Position numbers and translations under genes: made by a program. Under the pieces are notes generated by a model. The model did no database searches. It saw only the letters and a program-made list of their open reading frames with translations, and had not been told where the DNA came from. This document shows, in pieces, positions 27,303 through 38,024 of a DNA stretch of 64,000 nucleotides (the first letter of the stretch is position 1; every line of letters starts with the position of its first letter). The DNA is from Streptomyces albus subsp. albus. GTDB taxonomy: Bacteria > Actinomycetota > Actinomycetes > Streptomycetales > Streptomycetaceae. The DNA lies in the NCBI RefSeq assembly GCF_000725885.1, contig NZ_JODR01000036.1:4261-68260 (forward strand), read 5' to 3'.

Positions 27303-29333
27303 GTGGCTCATGTGCTGAGTGTTCTCAAGCGGTTGCTGGTCGGCCGGGCGCTTGAGAGCGAACGCGCGCACGGCACACTGCTGCCCAAACGGCTGGCGCT
27401 GCCGGTGTTCGCCTCGGACCCGCTCTCCTCCGTGGCCTACGCCACCCAGGAGACGATGGTGGTGCTCACCGTCGGCGGCCTGGCCTTCCTCCATCTGACC
27501 GAGTGGATCGCGCTGGCCGTCGTCTGCCTGCTGACGCTCGTCGTCCTCTCCTACCGCCAGGTGGTGTACGCCTATCCCAGCGGGGGCGGCTCCTACGAGG
27601 TCGTCTCCACCAACCTCGGGCCGCGGGCCGGGCTCGTGGTGGCCGCCTCGCTGCTGGTCGACTACGTCATGACGGTCGCCGTCTCGGTGGCGTCCGGGGT
27701 GGACAACGCCATCTCCGCGATCCCCGCCCTGCACGACTACCGGGTGCCGCTCGCGGTGGGCTGCGTGGTGCTGCTCGCCGCGACGAACCTGCGCGGGGTC
27801 CGCGAATCCGGGGAGGCGTTCGCCGCGCCCACCTATCTGTTCATCGCCGGCATCCTCGTCATGTGCGTCACCGGGCTGCTGCGCTGGCTGCTGGGGGACG
27901 CGCCGGTCGCCGAGAGCGCCCGCTACGGCATCGAGCCCGCTCCCGGCGAACACGATCTGACCGGGCTCGCCCTGCTGATGCTCGTCCTGCGCGCCTTCTC
28001 CAGCGGCAGCAGCGCGCTGACCGGCGTGGAGGCGATCTCCAACGGGGTGCCCGCCTTCCGCAGACCGCACTCGCGCAACGCGGCGCTCACCCTCATGGCC
28101 ATGGGGCTGATCGCGGTGACCCTCTTCAGCGGGGTCACGGCACTGGCGCTCATCTCCCGTGTGCACATCACCGACGATCCGTGCCGGCTGACCGGTCTGG
28201 CGCACGCCTGCGAGGACAGCCCGCAGCGCACCGTGATCGCCCAGGTCGCCGCCGCGGTCTTCGGCGACGGCAGCGCCGGCTTCTACTACGTGCAGGCCGC
28301 GGCGGTCCTCATCCTCGTCCTGGCCGCGAACACCGCCTTCAACGGGTTCCCGCTGCTCGCCTCCATCCTGGCCCGGCACCGCTATCTGCCCCGCCAGTTC
28401 CACACCCGGGGCGACCGGCTGGCCCTCTCCAACGGCATCGTCGCGCTGGCCCTCGTCGCCGCGGTGCTGCTGCTGGTCTTCAAGGCGTCGGTGACCGGCC
28501 TCATCCACCTGTACATCCTGGGCGTCTTCACCTCCTTCACGCTGTCCCAGACCGGCATGGTGCGGCACTGGAACCGGCTGCTGCGCCAGGAGACGGACCC
28601 GGTCCGCCGGCGCCGTCACCACGTGGCGCGGGCCGTCAACGGCACCGGGGCCGTGGTGACCGGCGCGGTGCTCGTCATCGTGCTGCTGACCAAGTTCCTC
28701 CAGGGCGCCTGGCTGGCCGTGGCCGCCGCCGCACTGCTGTGGCTGCTGATGCGGGCGATCCGCCGCCACTACGACGCCACCGCCGCCGAAGTGGCCACCG
28801 ACGACCCGGAGGCCGAACTGGTGCGGCCCTCCGGCATCCGCGTCGTCGTGCCCGTCTCCACCCTGCACAAGCCGACGCTGCGCGCCCTCTCCTACGCCAT
28901 GGCGCTCACCCCCTCCCAGGTCGAGGCGGTGACCGTCGCCGTCGACCCGCAGGAGACGGAGGAGCTGCGCCGGCGGTGGCTGGCGGCCGGCATCGACATC
29001 CCCCTCAAGGTGCTGGAGTCCCCCTACCGGGAGATCACCCGGCCCCTGGTGACGTACGTGCGCTCGCTGCGGACCGGGCCGCGCGACGTGGTCAGCGTCG
29101 TCATCCCGGAGTACGTGGTCGGCCACTGGTGGCAGAATCTGCTGCACAACCAGTCCCCGCTCCGGCTCAAGAGCCGCCTGCTGTTCGCCCCGGGGGTGAC
29201 CGTCACCAGCGTGCCGTGGCGGCTGGCGTCCTCCGCCCGCGCGGCCCGTCGCACTCCGCGTCCCCGGCCGGGCGCGGTGCGGCGGGGTGTCCCCGCGCCG
29301 GGCCGGGGCCCGGCCCCGCCGCCCGCACCCTGA
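27303..29333 (+). CDS. APC-superfamily transporter, KimA-like (probable potassium importer)
   Basis: The product is 676 residues. LPKRLALPVFASDPLSSVAYATQE near residue 35 and YPSGGGSYEVVSTNLG near 95 are signatures of the KUP/KimA-like branch of the APC superfamily. About 12 membrane helices run to residue 500, and a ~170-residue cytoplasmic domain follows (RVVVPVSTLHKPTLRALSYA..., YVVGHWWQNLLHNQS). Bacillus KimA is a proton-coupled potassium importer inhibited by c-di-AMP; the same role is inferred. TAAAGT at 27290-27295 is 7 nt before the GTG at 27303, indicating a leaderless start; a GTG at 27273 is an alternative. The Pro/Arg-rich tail is not conserved. Confidence 0.82.
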   Translation: MAHVLSVLKRLLVGRALESERAHGTLLPKRLALPVFASDPLSSVAYATQETMVVLTVGGLAFLHLTEWIALAVVCLLTLVVLSYRQVVYAYPSGGGSYEVVSTNLGPRAGLVVAASLLVDYVMTVAVSVASGVDNAISAIPALHDYRVPLAVGCVVLLAATNLRGVRESGEAFAAPTYLFIAGILVMCVTGLLRWLLGDAPVAESARYGIEPAPGEHDLTGLALLMLVLRAFSSGSSALTGVEAISNGVPAFRRPHSRNAALTLMAMGLIAVTLFSGVTALALISRVHITDDPCRLTGLAHACEDSPQRTVIAQVAAAVFGDGSAGFYYVQAAAVLILVLAANTAFNGFPLLASILARHRYLPRQFHTRGDRLALSNGIVALALVAAVLLLVFKASVTGLIHLYILGVFTSFTLSQTGMVRHWNRLLRQETDPVRRRRHHVARAVNGTGAVVTGAVLVIVLLTKFLQGAWLAVAAAALLWLLMRAIRRHYDATAAEVATDDPEAELVRPSGIRVVVPVSTLHKPTLRALSYAMALTPSQVEAVTVAVDPQETEELRRRWLAAGIDIPLKVLESPYREITRPLVTYVRSLRTGPRDVVSVVIPEYVVGHWWQNLLHNQSPLRLKSRLLFAPGVTVTSVPWRLASSARAARRTPRPRPGAVRRGVPAPGRGPAPPPAP

Positions 29334-29365
29334 CGACGACGGGAGGACGGTACGAGGGCGGGGGC

Positions 29366-30163
29366 TCAGCGGGCCGCGTACGCGCGCAGCCGTTCCGCGC
29401 GCGGGGTCAGACAGCAGCTCGCACAGCGGACGGCCTCGGCGCTGGTGTAGTAGAGGCAGCAGGTGTTGCGCAGATAGCGCAGCCGCCGCCCGCCGTCGGC
29501 ACCGGTGACCTCGGCCAGCTCCCCCAGACCCGCCAGCCGGGGCAGCGGCTCGGTGAAGCAGGACCAGCGGCGGGCCAGCAGACCGGTGTCGGGCTCCGCG
29601 CCCGAACTCAGCGCCGTCGCGCAGCCGTGTGCCACTCCGCCGTGCAGCTGCCGCAGCCCCGCGCGGGTGGCGCGGTGCAACACGCCGGCGAGCGGCAGCA
29701 GATGGCCGCGCAGCACCGCCTCGTGCAGGGCCGCAACGGTGGCCGCCGGATCGGGGGCCGGGTCCGCCAGCAGCGCCGGCTCGCGCAGCCGCACCCCCGC
29801 GATGCCGTGCGTGCCGGGCCGCACCAGCACGTTGTGCGGTCGTACGTCCCACACGCGGCCGTCCAGCGCCCAGGCCAGCACAGCCGCCGCCGTCACCCGG
29901 CCCGCGTACACGGCGATCAGGGTGAGGGCCGTCGCGTGCGCCGTGCGGTGCCCGCTGCCGCGTCGTTCGGCCTCCAGCAGCCGCTCCAGCTCCGGGCTGC
30001 CCGCGTGCAGCAGCCGCTCCGCCGGCAGCCACGCGTCCGACTCGGCCGCGGGCGGCTCACCGGCCAGCATGTGGTAGCGGGGGCCGTGCGCGGAGGCGAG
30101 GTCCGTCAGCTCGACCAGGGCCGTCAACTCGTCGAGCACCCGGGCCCGCCCGTCCCCGCTCAC
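29366..30163 (-). CDS. FhuF-like 2Fe-2S protein of the cobalamin-uptake operon
   Basis: The product is 265 residues. The C-terminal NTCCLYYTSAEAVRCASCC matches the CC-x(10)-C-x2-C cluster motif of FhuF-type siderophore reductases, and VWDVRPHNVLVRP in the middle resembles their conserved core. The GTG at 30163 overlaps the stop of the ABC ATPase gene (4 nt), so it is the last gene of the riboswitch-controlled btuF-btuC-btuD set. FhuF family members reduce Fe(III)-siderophores. In this setting reduction of cob(III)alamin after uptake is a reasonable guess, but nothing in the sequence proves it. Confidence 0.75.
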   Translation of the reverse strand: MSGDGRARVLDELTALVELTDLASAHGPRYHMLAGEPPAAESDAWLPAERLLHAGSPELERLLEAERRGSGHRTAHATALTLIAVYAGRVTAAAVLAWALDGRVWDVRPHNVLVRPGTHGIAGVRLREPALLADPAPDPAATVAALHEAVLRGHLLPLAGVLHRATRAGLRQLHGGVAHGCATALSSGAEPDTGLLARRWSCFTEPLPRLAGLGELAEVTGADGGRRLRYLRNTCCLYYTSAEAVRCASCCLTPRAERLRAYAAR

Positions 30164-30957
30164 CGGCTCACCGTCCCGGCCGGCGGCAGGTACACCACCG
30201 TCGGCGCTCCCGTGCCCGGGTGCACGCTCACCTCGGCCCGCACCCCGTACACCCGCGCCAGCAGTTCCTCGGTGAGGACCTCCTCCGGGGTGCCGCCGGC
30301 CACCACCCGGCCCCCCTCCAGCACGTACAGCCGGTCGCAGAAGTAGGCGGCCAGGTTGAGGTCGTGCAGGGCGAGCAGCCCCGTGGCGGGCAGCCCGCGG
30401 ACCAGGGAGAGCAGTTCCCACTGGTAGCGCACGTCCAGATGGTTGGTCGGCTCGTCCAGGACGAGCAGCGCCGGGTCCTGGGCCAGGGAGCGGGCCACCA
30501 GGACGCGCTGGCGCTCCCCGCCGGACAGCTCGTCGAAGGGCCGCCCGGCCAGCGCCGCGGCCCCGGTCCGGGTGAGGGCGGCGGTCACCCGTTCCGCGTC
30601 GTCGGCGGTGTCGCCCTCCCAGAACCGTTTGTGCGGGGAGCGCCCCATGGCCACGACCTGGCGGGCCGTCAGCCCGAAGCCGCCGCTCGCGTCCTGCGGG
30701 ACGACGGCCACCTTGCGGGCCCGTGCCTTGGCGCCGAGCCCGGCTGTGTCGTCGCCGTCGAGCAGGATGCGCCCGCCCGTGGGGCGCAGCGTGCCGTAGA
30801 CGCAGCGCAGCAGTGTCGTCTTGCCGCTGCCGTTGGGGCCCACGACGCCCACCGTCTCGCCGGGCCGGGCGGTGAGCGTCACACCGTCCAGCAGGGTGCG
30901 GCCGGCGGGCGTCCGGTAGCTGAGGTCCTCCGTGCTCAGTGCGCACGCCGCGGTCAT
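30160..30957 (-). CDS. btuD: Cobalamin/iron-siderophore ABC transporter ATPase
   Basis: The product is 265 residues: Walker A GPNGSGKTTLL (about 39-49), Q-loop VAVVPQDAS, signature LSGGERQRV (about 142-150), Walker B LLVLDEPTNHLD and switch His in LLALHDLNLAAYF. This is the FecE/FepC/BtuD subfamily. The ATG at 30957 overlaps the permease stop as ATGA. The cobalamin riboswitch at the head of the operon makes corrinoids the likely substrate rather than siderophores. All catalytic residues are present. Confidence 0.88.
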   Translation of the reverse strand: MTAACALSTEDLSYRTPAGRTLLDGVTLTARPGETVGVVGPNGSGKTTLLRCVYGTLRPTGGRILLDGDDTAGLGAKARARKVAVVPQDASGGFGLTARQVVAMGRSPHKRFWEGDTADDAERVTAALTRTGAAALAGRPFDELSGGERQRVLVARSLAQDPALLVLDEPTNHLDVRYQWELLSLVRGLPATGLLALHDLNLAAYFCDRLYVLEGGRVVAGGTPEEVLTEELLARVYGVRAEVSVHPGTGAPTVVYLPPAGTVSR

Positions 30958-31970
30958 CCGGCCACCCCCTCGGCGCGCTGGGTGCGCCGCAGCAGCCACA
31001 GGAAGAACGGGCCGCCGGTCAGCGCCGTCAGGACGCCGACGGGGATCTCCTGCGGCGCGGCCAGTGTGCGGGCTGCCAGATCGGCAAGCACCAGGAAGGC
31101 GGCGCCGCCCAGCGCGGCGACCGGCAGCAGCGCCCGGTGGCCGGCGCCCACCGCCATCCGCGCGGCGTGCGGCACCATCAGCCCGACGAAGCCGATCGAG
31201 CCGCTCACCGTCACCAGCACCGCCGTCACCAGCGAGGCCAGGACGAACGCGGCGGCACGGAAGCGGCCCACCTCCAGCCCCAGCACGGTGGCGCCCTCCT
31301 CGCCGACCAGCAGCAGGTCCAGCGGCCTGGCCAGGGCCAGCAGCAGCACGAGTCCGGCCAGCAGCGCCAGCGCGGGCAGCAGCAGGCTGTGCCAGCGGGC
31401 CTGTCCGAGCCCGCCCAGCGTCCAGAAGAGGATCGCCCGCAGATGCTCGTTCTGCGAGGAGGTCACCAGCACCAGGCTGGTGAGGGCGGAGAGCACGTAC
31501 TGCACGGCGACCCCGGCCAGCACCAGCCGCCCGGTGGTGATCGCCCCGCCGCGCCGGGCCATGGCGTAGACGACGACCAGCGCCACCATCGCCCCGGTGA
31601 AGGCGCCCAGGGTCATGGAGACGGCGCCGATCCCGAAGACGACGACCAGCGCGGCCCCGGTGGAGGCACCGGAGGAGATGCCCAGCAGATACGGGTCGGC
31701 CAGCGGATTGCGCACCAGCGCCTGGAGCACGGCGCCCACCAGTGCCAGTCCGGCGCCCACCACGGCCGCCAGCAGGACGCGCGGCAGCCGTACGTCGAGG
31801 ACGATCGTGCGGAAGGGGCCGGGGCCGGCCTGTCCGCTCAGCGCCCGCAGCACCTCGCCGACGGGTATCCGCGCCGAGCCCAGGGCCAGTCCGGCGACGG
31901 TGCCGACGGCGAGCACGGCCAGCAGCGCCGCCGTCACCAGGGTGAAACGCAGGGACGGTCCGAGGGTCAC
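30954..31970 (-). CDS. btuC: FecCD-family ABC permease (cobalamin uptake)
   Basis: The product is 338 residues with about ten membrane helices. VRLPRVLLAAVVGAGLALVGAVLQALVRNPLADPYLLGISSGAS is the classic FecCD/BtuC segment (about residues 60-105), and the EAA-like loop and GSIGFVGLMVPHAARMAVG (about 245-265) contact the ATPase. PQEIPVGVLTALTGGPFFLWLL near the end is also diagnostic. The GTG at 31970 is 4 nt after the stop of the binding-protein gene. It forms the channel with the BtuD partner as a dimer. Confidence 0.9.
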   Translation of the reverse strand: MTLGPSLRFTLVTAALLAVLAVGTVAGLALGSARIPVGEVLRALSGQAGPGPFRTIVLDVRLPRVLLAAVVGAGLALVGAVLQALVRNPLADPYLLGISSGASTGAALVVVFGIGAVSMTLGAFTGAMVALVVVYAMARRGGAITTGRLVLAGVAVQYVLSALTSLVLVTSSQNEHLRAILFWTLGGLGQARWHSLLLPALALLAGLVLLLALARPLDLLLVGEEGATVLGLEVGRFRAAAFVLASLVTAVLVTVSGSIGFVGLMVPHAARMAVGAGHRALLPVAALGGAAFLVLADLAARTLAAPQEIPVGVLTALTGGPFFLWLLRRTQRAEGVAG

Positions 31971-31974
31971 CGGG

Positions 31975-32982
31975 CTACTCCCCGGCCCGGCCGGGGTGCA
32001 GCTGCCGGGCCAGCGCGTCCACCGCGTCCGGCACCCGCGGCCCCAGCACCGCCGACGACAGCGGCAGCACAGCGAACCGCTTGTGCTTGACCGCCGGCAC
32101 GTCGGCCAGTGCCGGGTCGTCCAGCAGCCGCTTCTTCTTCTGCGCGACCGTCGTCCCGCCGTAGTCGTAGATCACGATGGTGTGCGGCTTGCGTTCGACG
32201 ACCTTCTCCCACGAGACGTCGGCGAACGTCTTGTCCACGTCCGCGAACACGTTGCGGGCGCCCGCCCGGCGCAGGATCTCCTCCCCGATGCCCGCGCCGC
32301 CGGCGGTGAACGCGGAGCTGTCCCCGCTGTCGTACACGAACACCGGGGTGCGCTCCGTCCCCTTGAGCCGCTTCGCGGTGGCGGCCAGTTGCGCGTCCTG
32401 CTTCCCGATGAGCGCCTCGGCCCGCTCCGGCACGCCGAAGACGCGGCCGACCTGGCGGATCTCCTTGTGCAGGGTGCCGATACCGGCGTCCTTGGTGCAC
32501 GCCTCCAGATTGAGGCGGGTGGTGATGCCGCTCGCCTTGAGCGCGGCCCGGTCCCGGCCCTCCGTCTTGTCGAAGGCGCTGGTGTAGCCGCCGTAGACGA
32601 AGTCGGGGTTCGCCGCCAGCAGCGTCTCCTTGGACGGGTACCGCTCGGCGAGCACCTTCACGTCCCGGTACGCCCGGCGGTAGCGCGGCAGGATCTCGTC
32701 GTCGAGGTAGGCGGTGCCGGCCATGCGGTCTTTGAGGCCGAGCGCCAGCATGATCTCGGTGACGTGCTGGTTGAGGGTCACGGCGCGCTGCGGTGGTGCG
32801 GTGAACGTCGTGCGCACCCCGCAGTTGGTGACGGTGTACGGGAACCCGGCGGGGGAGTGGCCGCCGTCCGCGGCCCGCGAGGTGGTGCCGCCGCCACCGC
32901 AGGCGGCCAGCGGTATGAGCAGCAGCGGTGCGAGCGCCATGCGCAGGGCACGGCGCACCGAGGCCGGTCTCGGCCGGTTCAT
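31975..32982 (-). CDS. btuF: Corrinoid-binding lipoprotein of the ABC transporter
   Basis: The product is 335 residues. A lipoprotein signal peptide ends with LIPLAAC (Cys28 as lipidation site). The mature part is a class III periplasmic-binding-protein fold: PQRAVTLNQHVTEIMLALGLKDRMAG, PDFVYGGYTSAF, a long backbone helix near residues 180-215, and PHTIVIYDYGG in the second lobe. GAGGAGGC sits just before the ATG. It is the first gene of the four-gene operon below a cobalamin riboswitch, which is the main reason for assigning a corrinoid over an iron-siderophore substrate. Confidence 0.85.
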   Translation of the reverse strand: MNRPRPASVRRALRMALAPLLLIPLAACGGGGTTSRAADGGHSPAGFPYTVTNCGVRTTFTAPPQRAVTLNQHVTEIMLALGLKDRMAGTAYLDDEILPRYRRAYRDVKVLAERYPSKETLLAANPDFVYGGYTSAFDKTEGRDRAALKASGITTRLNLEACTKDAGIGTLHKEIRQVGRVFGVPERAEALIGKQDAQLAATAKRLKGTERTPVFVYDSGDSSAFTAGGAGIGEEILRRAGARNVFADVDKTFADVSWEKVVERKPHTIVIYDYGGTTVAQKKKRLLDDPALADVPAVKHKRFAVLPLSSAVLGPRVPDAVDALARQLHPGRAGE

Positions 32983-33019
32983 GAAGCCTCCTCAAGGGAT
33001 CCTCGTCCCCTGGTGTCGA

Positions 33020-33155
33020 GGTGAGGCGGCAGGACAGTGTCTGACTCCCGCCCGGCCCCTGGGGGTGCCGGACGGTCACAGTGGCGGGACCGTGCCGGGT
33101 TCGCACCGGCTTCCTGGACCCTGTCGCCTTCGGTTGGAGTTGTCGTACCGCCGCA
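33020..33155 (-). ncRNA. Cobalamin riboswitch
   Basis: Read on the minus strand, the region has the cobalamin-aptamer blocks in order: GGAAGCCGGTGCGAACCCGG, then CACGGTCCCGCCACTGTGA, a variable hairpin (GGCACCCCCAGGGGCCGGGC), then GGGAGTCAG and the CCTGCCGCC of the B12 box. It ends about 40 nt before the btuF start. Binding of adenosylcobalamin is expected to repress the transporter operon, probably by hiding the ribosome-binding site, since no terminator is evident between aptamer and gene. The exact ends are approximate. Confidence 0.92.
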
Positions 33156-33252
33156 GTCTTCCACATGCCCGCCGGCCGGACGCCACCGGTCGCACACCCC
33201 GGCCGGGACGCGGCGGGAGCCGGAACAAGCGGGGAAAGGGGGGAAAGAAAGG

Positions 33253-33284
33253 GGACCCCGGGGCTTTGCCCGGCCCCGGGGTCC
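33253..33284 (-). terminator. Hairpin followed by pyrimidine-rich run (minus strand)
   Basis: An 11-bp stem (33253-33263 with 33274-33284) is followed on the minus strand by CCTTTCTTTCC. It could end transcripts entering from the minus-strand gene at 33737-34468, shielding the riboswitch operon. Confidence 0.45.
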
Positions 33285-33621
33285 TGGTTGCCGTCCCTTC
33301 GCACGCCCTGACGGTTCATGGGCGGATCTTTCGGGCGATGTCCTCGCGTGGAGCCACTCCACCACGGCCGCACGTGGAACGGCCGACCGGATTCGAACCG
33401 GCGTCTCAAGGTCGTCACCACCCCGGTTGCCGGGCGATGAACGGCGATGCTGAGCTTGGAGCGAGAGGTTGAGACTGAACCGGTGCCGTGATCACTTCAC
33501 GGGCTCCGGGAATCACACATCAGCTTCTGCTTCAGCTTTGCGCTCCTGGCGCACCCCGGACCTGGGCCGCTTGAAACCCGGGCCCGGGGAGTCTGTCATC
33601 CCTGTGCTGTTTCTCCTGTGC

Positions 33622-33695
33622 TGCTCTTCCTGTGCCGGTCTTCCTGCGCCGGTCTTCCTGCGCCGGTCTTCCTGTGCCGGTCTTCCTGTGCCGTC
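33622..33695. repeat. 15-bp tandem repeat
   Basis: About five copies of CCGGTCTTCCTGTGC (with TGC or CGC variation) run in tandem just beyond the 3' end of the minus-strand gene at 33737. This is a low-complexity tract with no evident coding role. Confidence 0.8.
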
Positions 33696-33736
33696 CTTTC
33701 GGCGGGCCCGTTGCCGCGTGGCTCCCGGGCCGCCGC

Positions 33737-34468
33737 TCAGGCGAACAGGTAGCCGAAGACGGCGTCGCCGACCCGCTTGTCGGTCACCTCGGTCGCGTTG
33801 GCCTCCTCGCGGGCGAACTTCACGGCCGCCGACAGCTTGTCCAGCCGCTCCAGCAGCTCGTTGACCCGCCGCGCGGGCAGGGCCCCGGAGTACTTGACCG
33901 TCGTCCAGTAGCCGACCGGGATGTCCTCGTAGTAGACCTCGACCTGGGCCGGGTGCTTGTCGGTGGCCTCCGCCTTCACATGGTTGCGGGGCACCTTCTT
34001 GGTGCGCACCGTGCGGACCTGCTCGGTCTTCCACCAGTCCGTGGACGGGTCCAGCTCCCACGCCTCCGCCCCGTCCAGCACCGGCAGCTTGCGCAGGAAG
34101 GTGCCCAGCTCGCCGAGCTGCTTCTCCAGGAACAGCAGGTAGGAGACCGGCACCTGCTCCAGCACCGTGCGCCCGTCGACGACGACGTCCGCGCGGGCCG
34201 TCAGGTTCGCCCAGTCCTTCGTGGCCGTCACATCGAACAGCCGGGTGAGGATCTTCGCCGTTTCCTTCAGCACATCCTCGGCCTTGACCTGCACCCGGGT
34301 CGACTCCGGCGGAAGCTGCTCGCCCTCTTCGTCCTTGGGCTGGTACGTCCGCGAGATACCGGCCAGCATCTGGGGCTTACCCAGCCCGTGCTGCGCCTGC
34401 GCCAAGTCCTGGGCCACCTTGGACTTGACGCCTTTCTCGACCGCGATGATCTGATTCAGCTTCGCCAC
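33737..34468 (-). CDS. Conserved actinobacterial protein of unknown function
   Basis: The product is 243 residues, starting (V)AKLNQIIAVEKGVKSKVAQDLAQAQHGLGKP. It is soluble, acidic-to-neutral, and alpha/beta, with VLEQVPVSYLLFLEKQLGELGTFLRKLP in the middle and a conserved-looking WWKTEQVRTVRTKKVPRNHVKAEAT and YYEDIPVGYWTTVKYSG later. Similar uncharacterised proteins occur widely in actinomycetes; I do not know a function. The GTG at 34468 has TAGGTT 7 nt upstream with no Shine-Dalgarno sequence, so the transcript is likely leaderless. It is divergent from geosmin synthase. Confidence 0.75.
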   Translation of the reverse strand: MAKLNQIIAVEKGVKSKVAQDLAQAQHGLGKPQMLAGISRTYQPKDEEGEQLPPESTRVQVKAEDVLKETAKILTRLFDVTATKDWANLTARADVVVDGRTVLEQVPVSYLLFLEKQLGELGTFLRKLPVLDGAEAWELDPSTDWWKTEQVRTVRTKKVPRNHVKAEATDKHPAQVEVYYEDIPVGYWTTVKYSGALPARRVNELLERLDKLSAAVKFAREEANATEVTDKRVGDAVFGYLFA

Positions 34469-34554
34469 GATCGCGAACCTAGCAGCGCAACTGAGGGACC
34501 TGCCACGGAATTTGTTCGACAACCCCGTAACGGGCGCATCCCACGTACGGGTGA

Positions 34555-36858
<2,304 letters not shown>

Positions 36859-36885
36859 GCGGGCGCCGGGCCGGCCGCCGCCTGC

Positions 36886-37929
36886 TCAGTCGAGGTCGGA
36901 CATGTCGAGCACGAAGCGGTAGCGGACGTCGTTGCGGCTCAGCCGGTCGAGGGCCTGGTTCACCTGCGCCGAGGGGAGCAGCTCGATCTCGGCGGTGATG
37001 TTCTTCTCGGCGCAGAAGTCCAGCATCGCGGCGGTCGCGGGCAGGCCGCCGCTGCCCGCCGAGCTGAGTTTCTTGCGTCCGATGAGCAGGTCCGTGGTCT
37101 CCACGGTGACCGGCCCGAGGTGGCCCAGCCGGCTGAGGGTGCCGTCCAGGGCGACCAGCCGCAGGCAGGGGCCGAGGTCGTGCGGCACGGAGAGGGTGTC
37201 GAGGAGCACGTCGAACCGCTCCCGGGCCCCGGCCAGCTGCTCGGGGTCCGTGGAGAGGACGAACTCGTGGGCGCCCAGCCGCCGGGCGTCCCCGGCCTTG
37301 TCGGGTGACCGGCTGACGACCGTGGTGGCGGCTCCGAGGGCCACGGCCATCTTGACCGCGAGGTGCCCCAGCCCTCCCAGCCCGGCCACACCGACGCGGC
37401 TGCCGGGGCCCACGCCCAGGGCGTGCAGGGGCTCCCAGACGGTGACACCGGCGCACAGCAGGGGCGCGGCGGCGGCCGGGTCCAGTCCGGCGGGGAGCGG
37501 GTGGGCGAACCGGTCGCGGACGACGTACTCCCGCGCGTACCCGCCCAGGGTGGCCGATCCGTCCCGGCGGTCGGTGCCGCCGTAGGTCAGGGTCGGGAAG
37601 GCGTGGCAGAAGTTCTCCTGCCCGGCCCGGCACATGGGGCACTCGTCGCACGCGTCGACGATGTTGCCGACCGCGACGCGGTCGCCGGTGCGGAAACGGG
37701 TGACGGCGGGCCCGGTCCCGGTCACCACGCCGGTGAACTCGTGGCCCGGCACGAGGGGCCGGTCCGTGGCGCCGTCGTGGGCGCGCAGGGCGTGCAGATC
37801 GCTGTGGCAGACGCCGCAGTAGTCGATCCGCACCGCCAGATCGTCGGGGCGCAGCTCGCGCCGTCGCAGTGGCGTGCGCCGCAGCGTCGCCGTCGGGCCG
37901 TCCGCCTGCCAACCGGTCGTTGTCCGCAC
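36886..37929 (-). CDS. Zinc-dependent alcohol dehydrogenase (CAD/YahK type)
   Basis: The product is 347 residues. Catalytic zinc ligands are in DYCGVCHSDLH and GHEFTG, structural zinc cysteines in CDECPMCRAGQENFC, and the Rossmann Gly motif is GVAGLGGLGHLAVKMA, which favours NADP(H) as in cinnamyl-alcohol-dehydrogenase-like aldehyde reductases. The GTG at 37929 follows GGAGATG. It faces a TetR regulator with a shared promoter region, a common arrangement for an inducible detoxifying dehydrogenase. The physiological substrate is unknown. Confidence 0.88.
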   Translation of the reverse strand: MRTTTGWQADGPTATLRRTPLRRRELRPDDLAVRIDYCGVCHSDLHALRAHDGATDRPLVPGHEFTGVVTGTGPAVTRFRTGDRVAVGNIVDACDECPMCRAGQENFCHAFPTLTYGGTDRRDGSATLGGYAREYVVRDRFAHPLPAGLDPAAAAPLLCAGVTVWEPLHALGVGPGSRVGVAGLGGLGHLAVKMAVALGAATTVVSRSPDKAGDARRLGAHEFVLSTDPEQLAGARERFDVLLDTLSVPHDLGPCLRLVALDGTLSRLGHLGPVTVETTDLLIGRKKLSSAGSGGLPATAAMLDFCAEKNITAEIELLPSAQVNQALDRLSRNDVRYRFVLDMSDLD

Positions 37930-37945
37930 AGCGCATCTCCTCAAA

Positions 37946-38011
37946 CAGACTGTTCGGTCTGCCGAAGGTAGGCGAGTCACCGGAGGAAAGCAAACCAACT
38001 GTTCTGTCTGC
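37946..38011. promoter_or_regulatory. Probable TetR operator pair between adh and tetR
   Basis: GACTGTTCGGTCTGC (37948-37962) and AACTGTTCTGTCTGC (37997-38011) differ at two of 15 positions and lie 49 bp apart in the 95-nt divergent promoter. The first contains a perfect inverted repeat, CAGAC-N6-GTCTG (37946-37961). The second abuts the TAGTCT -10 of the regulator. This fits autorepression plus control of the dehydrogenase. Confidence 0.6.
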
Positions 38012-38024
38012 TAGTCTCGACGGC

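Larger units (their letters stand above)
33166..33736. other. Gene-free region with tRNA T-arm-like sequence
   Basis: This 571-nt stretch carries no credible gene. It holds a hairpin at 33253-33284, a sequence at about 33378-33410 that on the minus strand reads like a tRNA T-arm plus CCA, and a 15-bp tandem repeat at 33622-33695. A complete tRNA cloverleaf could not be drawn: the D-arm and anticodon arm are missing. Confidence 0.5.

Noticed and set aside
26676..30032. Long minus-strand open frame opposite the ThrRS-like and KimA-like genes
   Set aside because: It is antisense to two clear genes. The Arg/His/Gly-rich text is typical of a shadow frame; only its distal end coincides with the real FhuF-like gene region.
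29366..32982. Operon as a plain ferric-siderophore uptake system
   Set aside because: The four proteins alone would allow it, but the upstream element is a clear cobalamin riboswitch, so corrinoid uptake is preferred.
33370..33460. A complete tRNA gene on the minus strand
   Set aside because: Only a T-arm and a CCA-like end are present. No paired acceptor, D-arm or anticodon stem of 5+7+5 form could be drawn.
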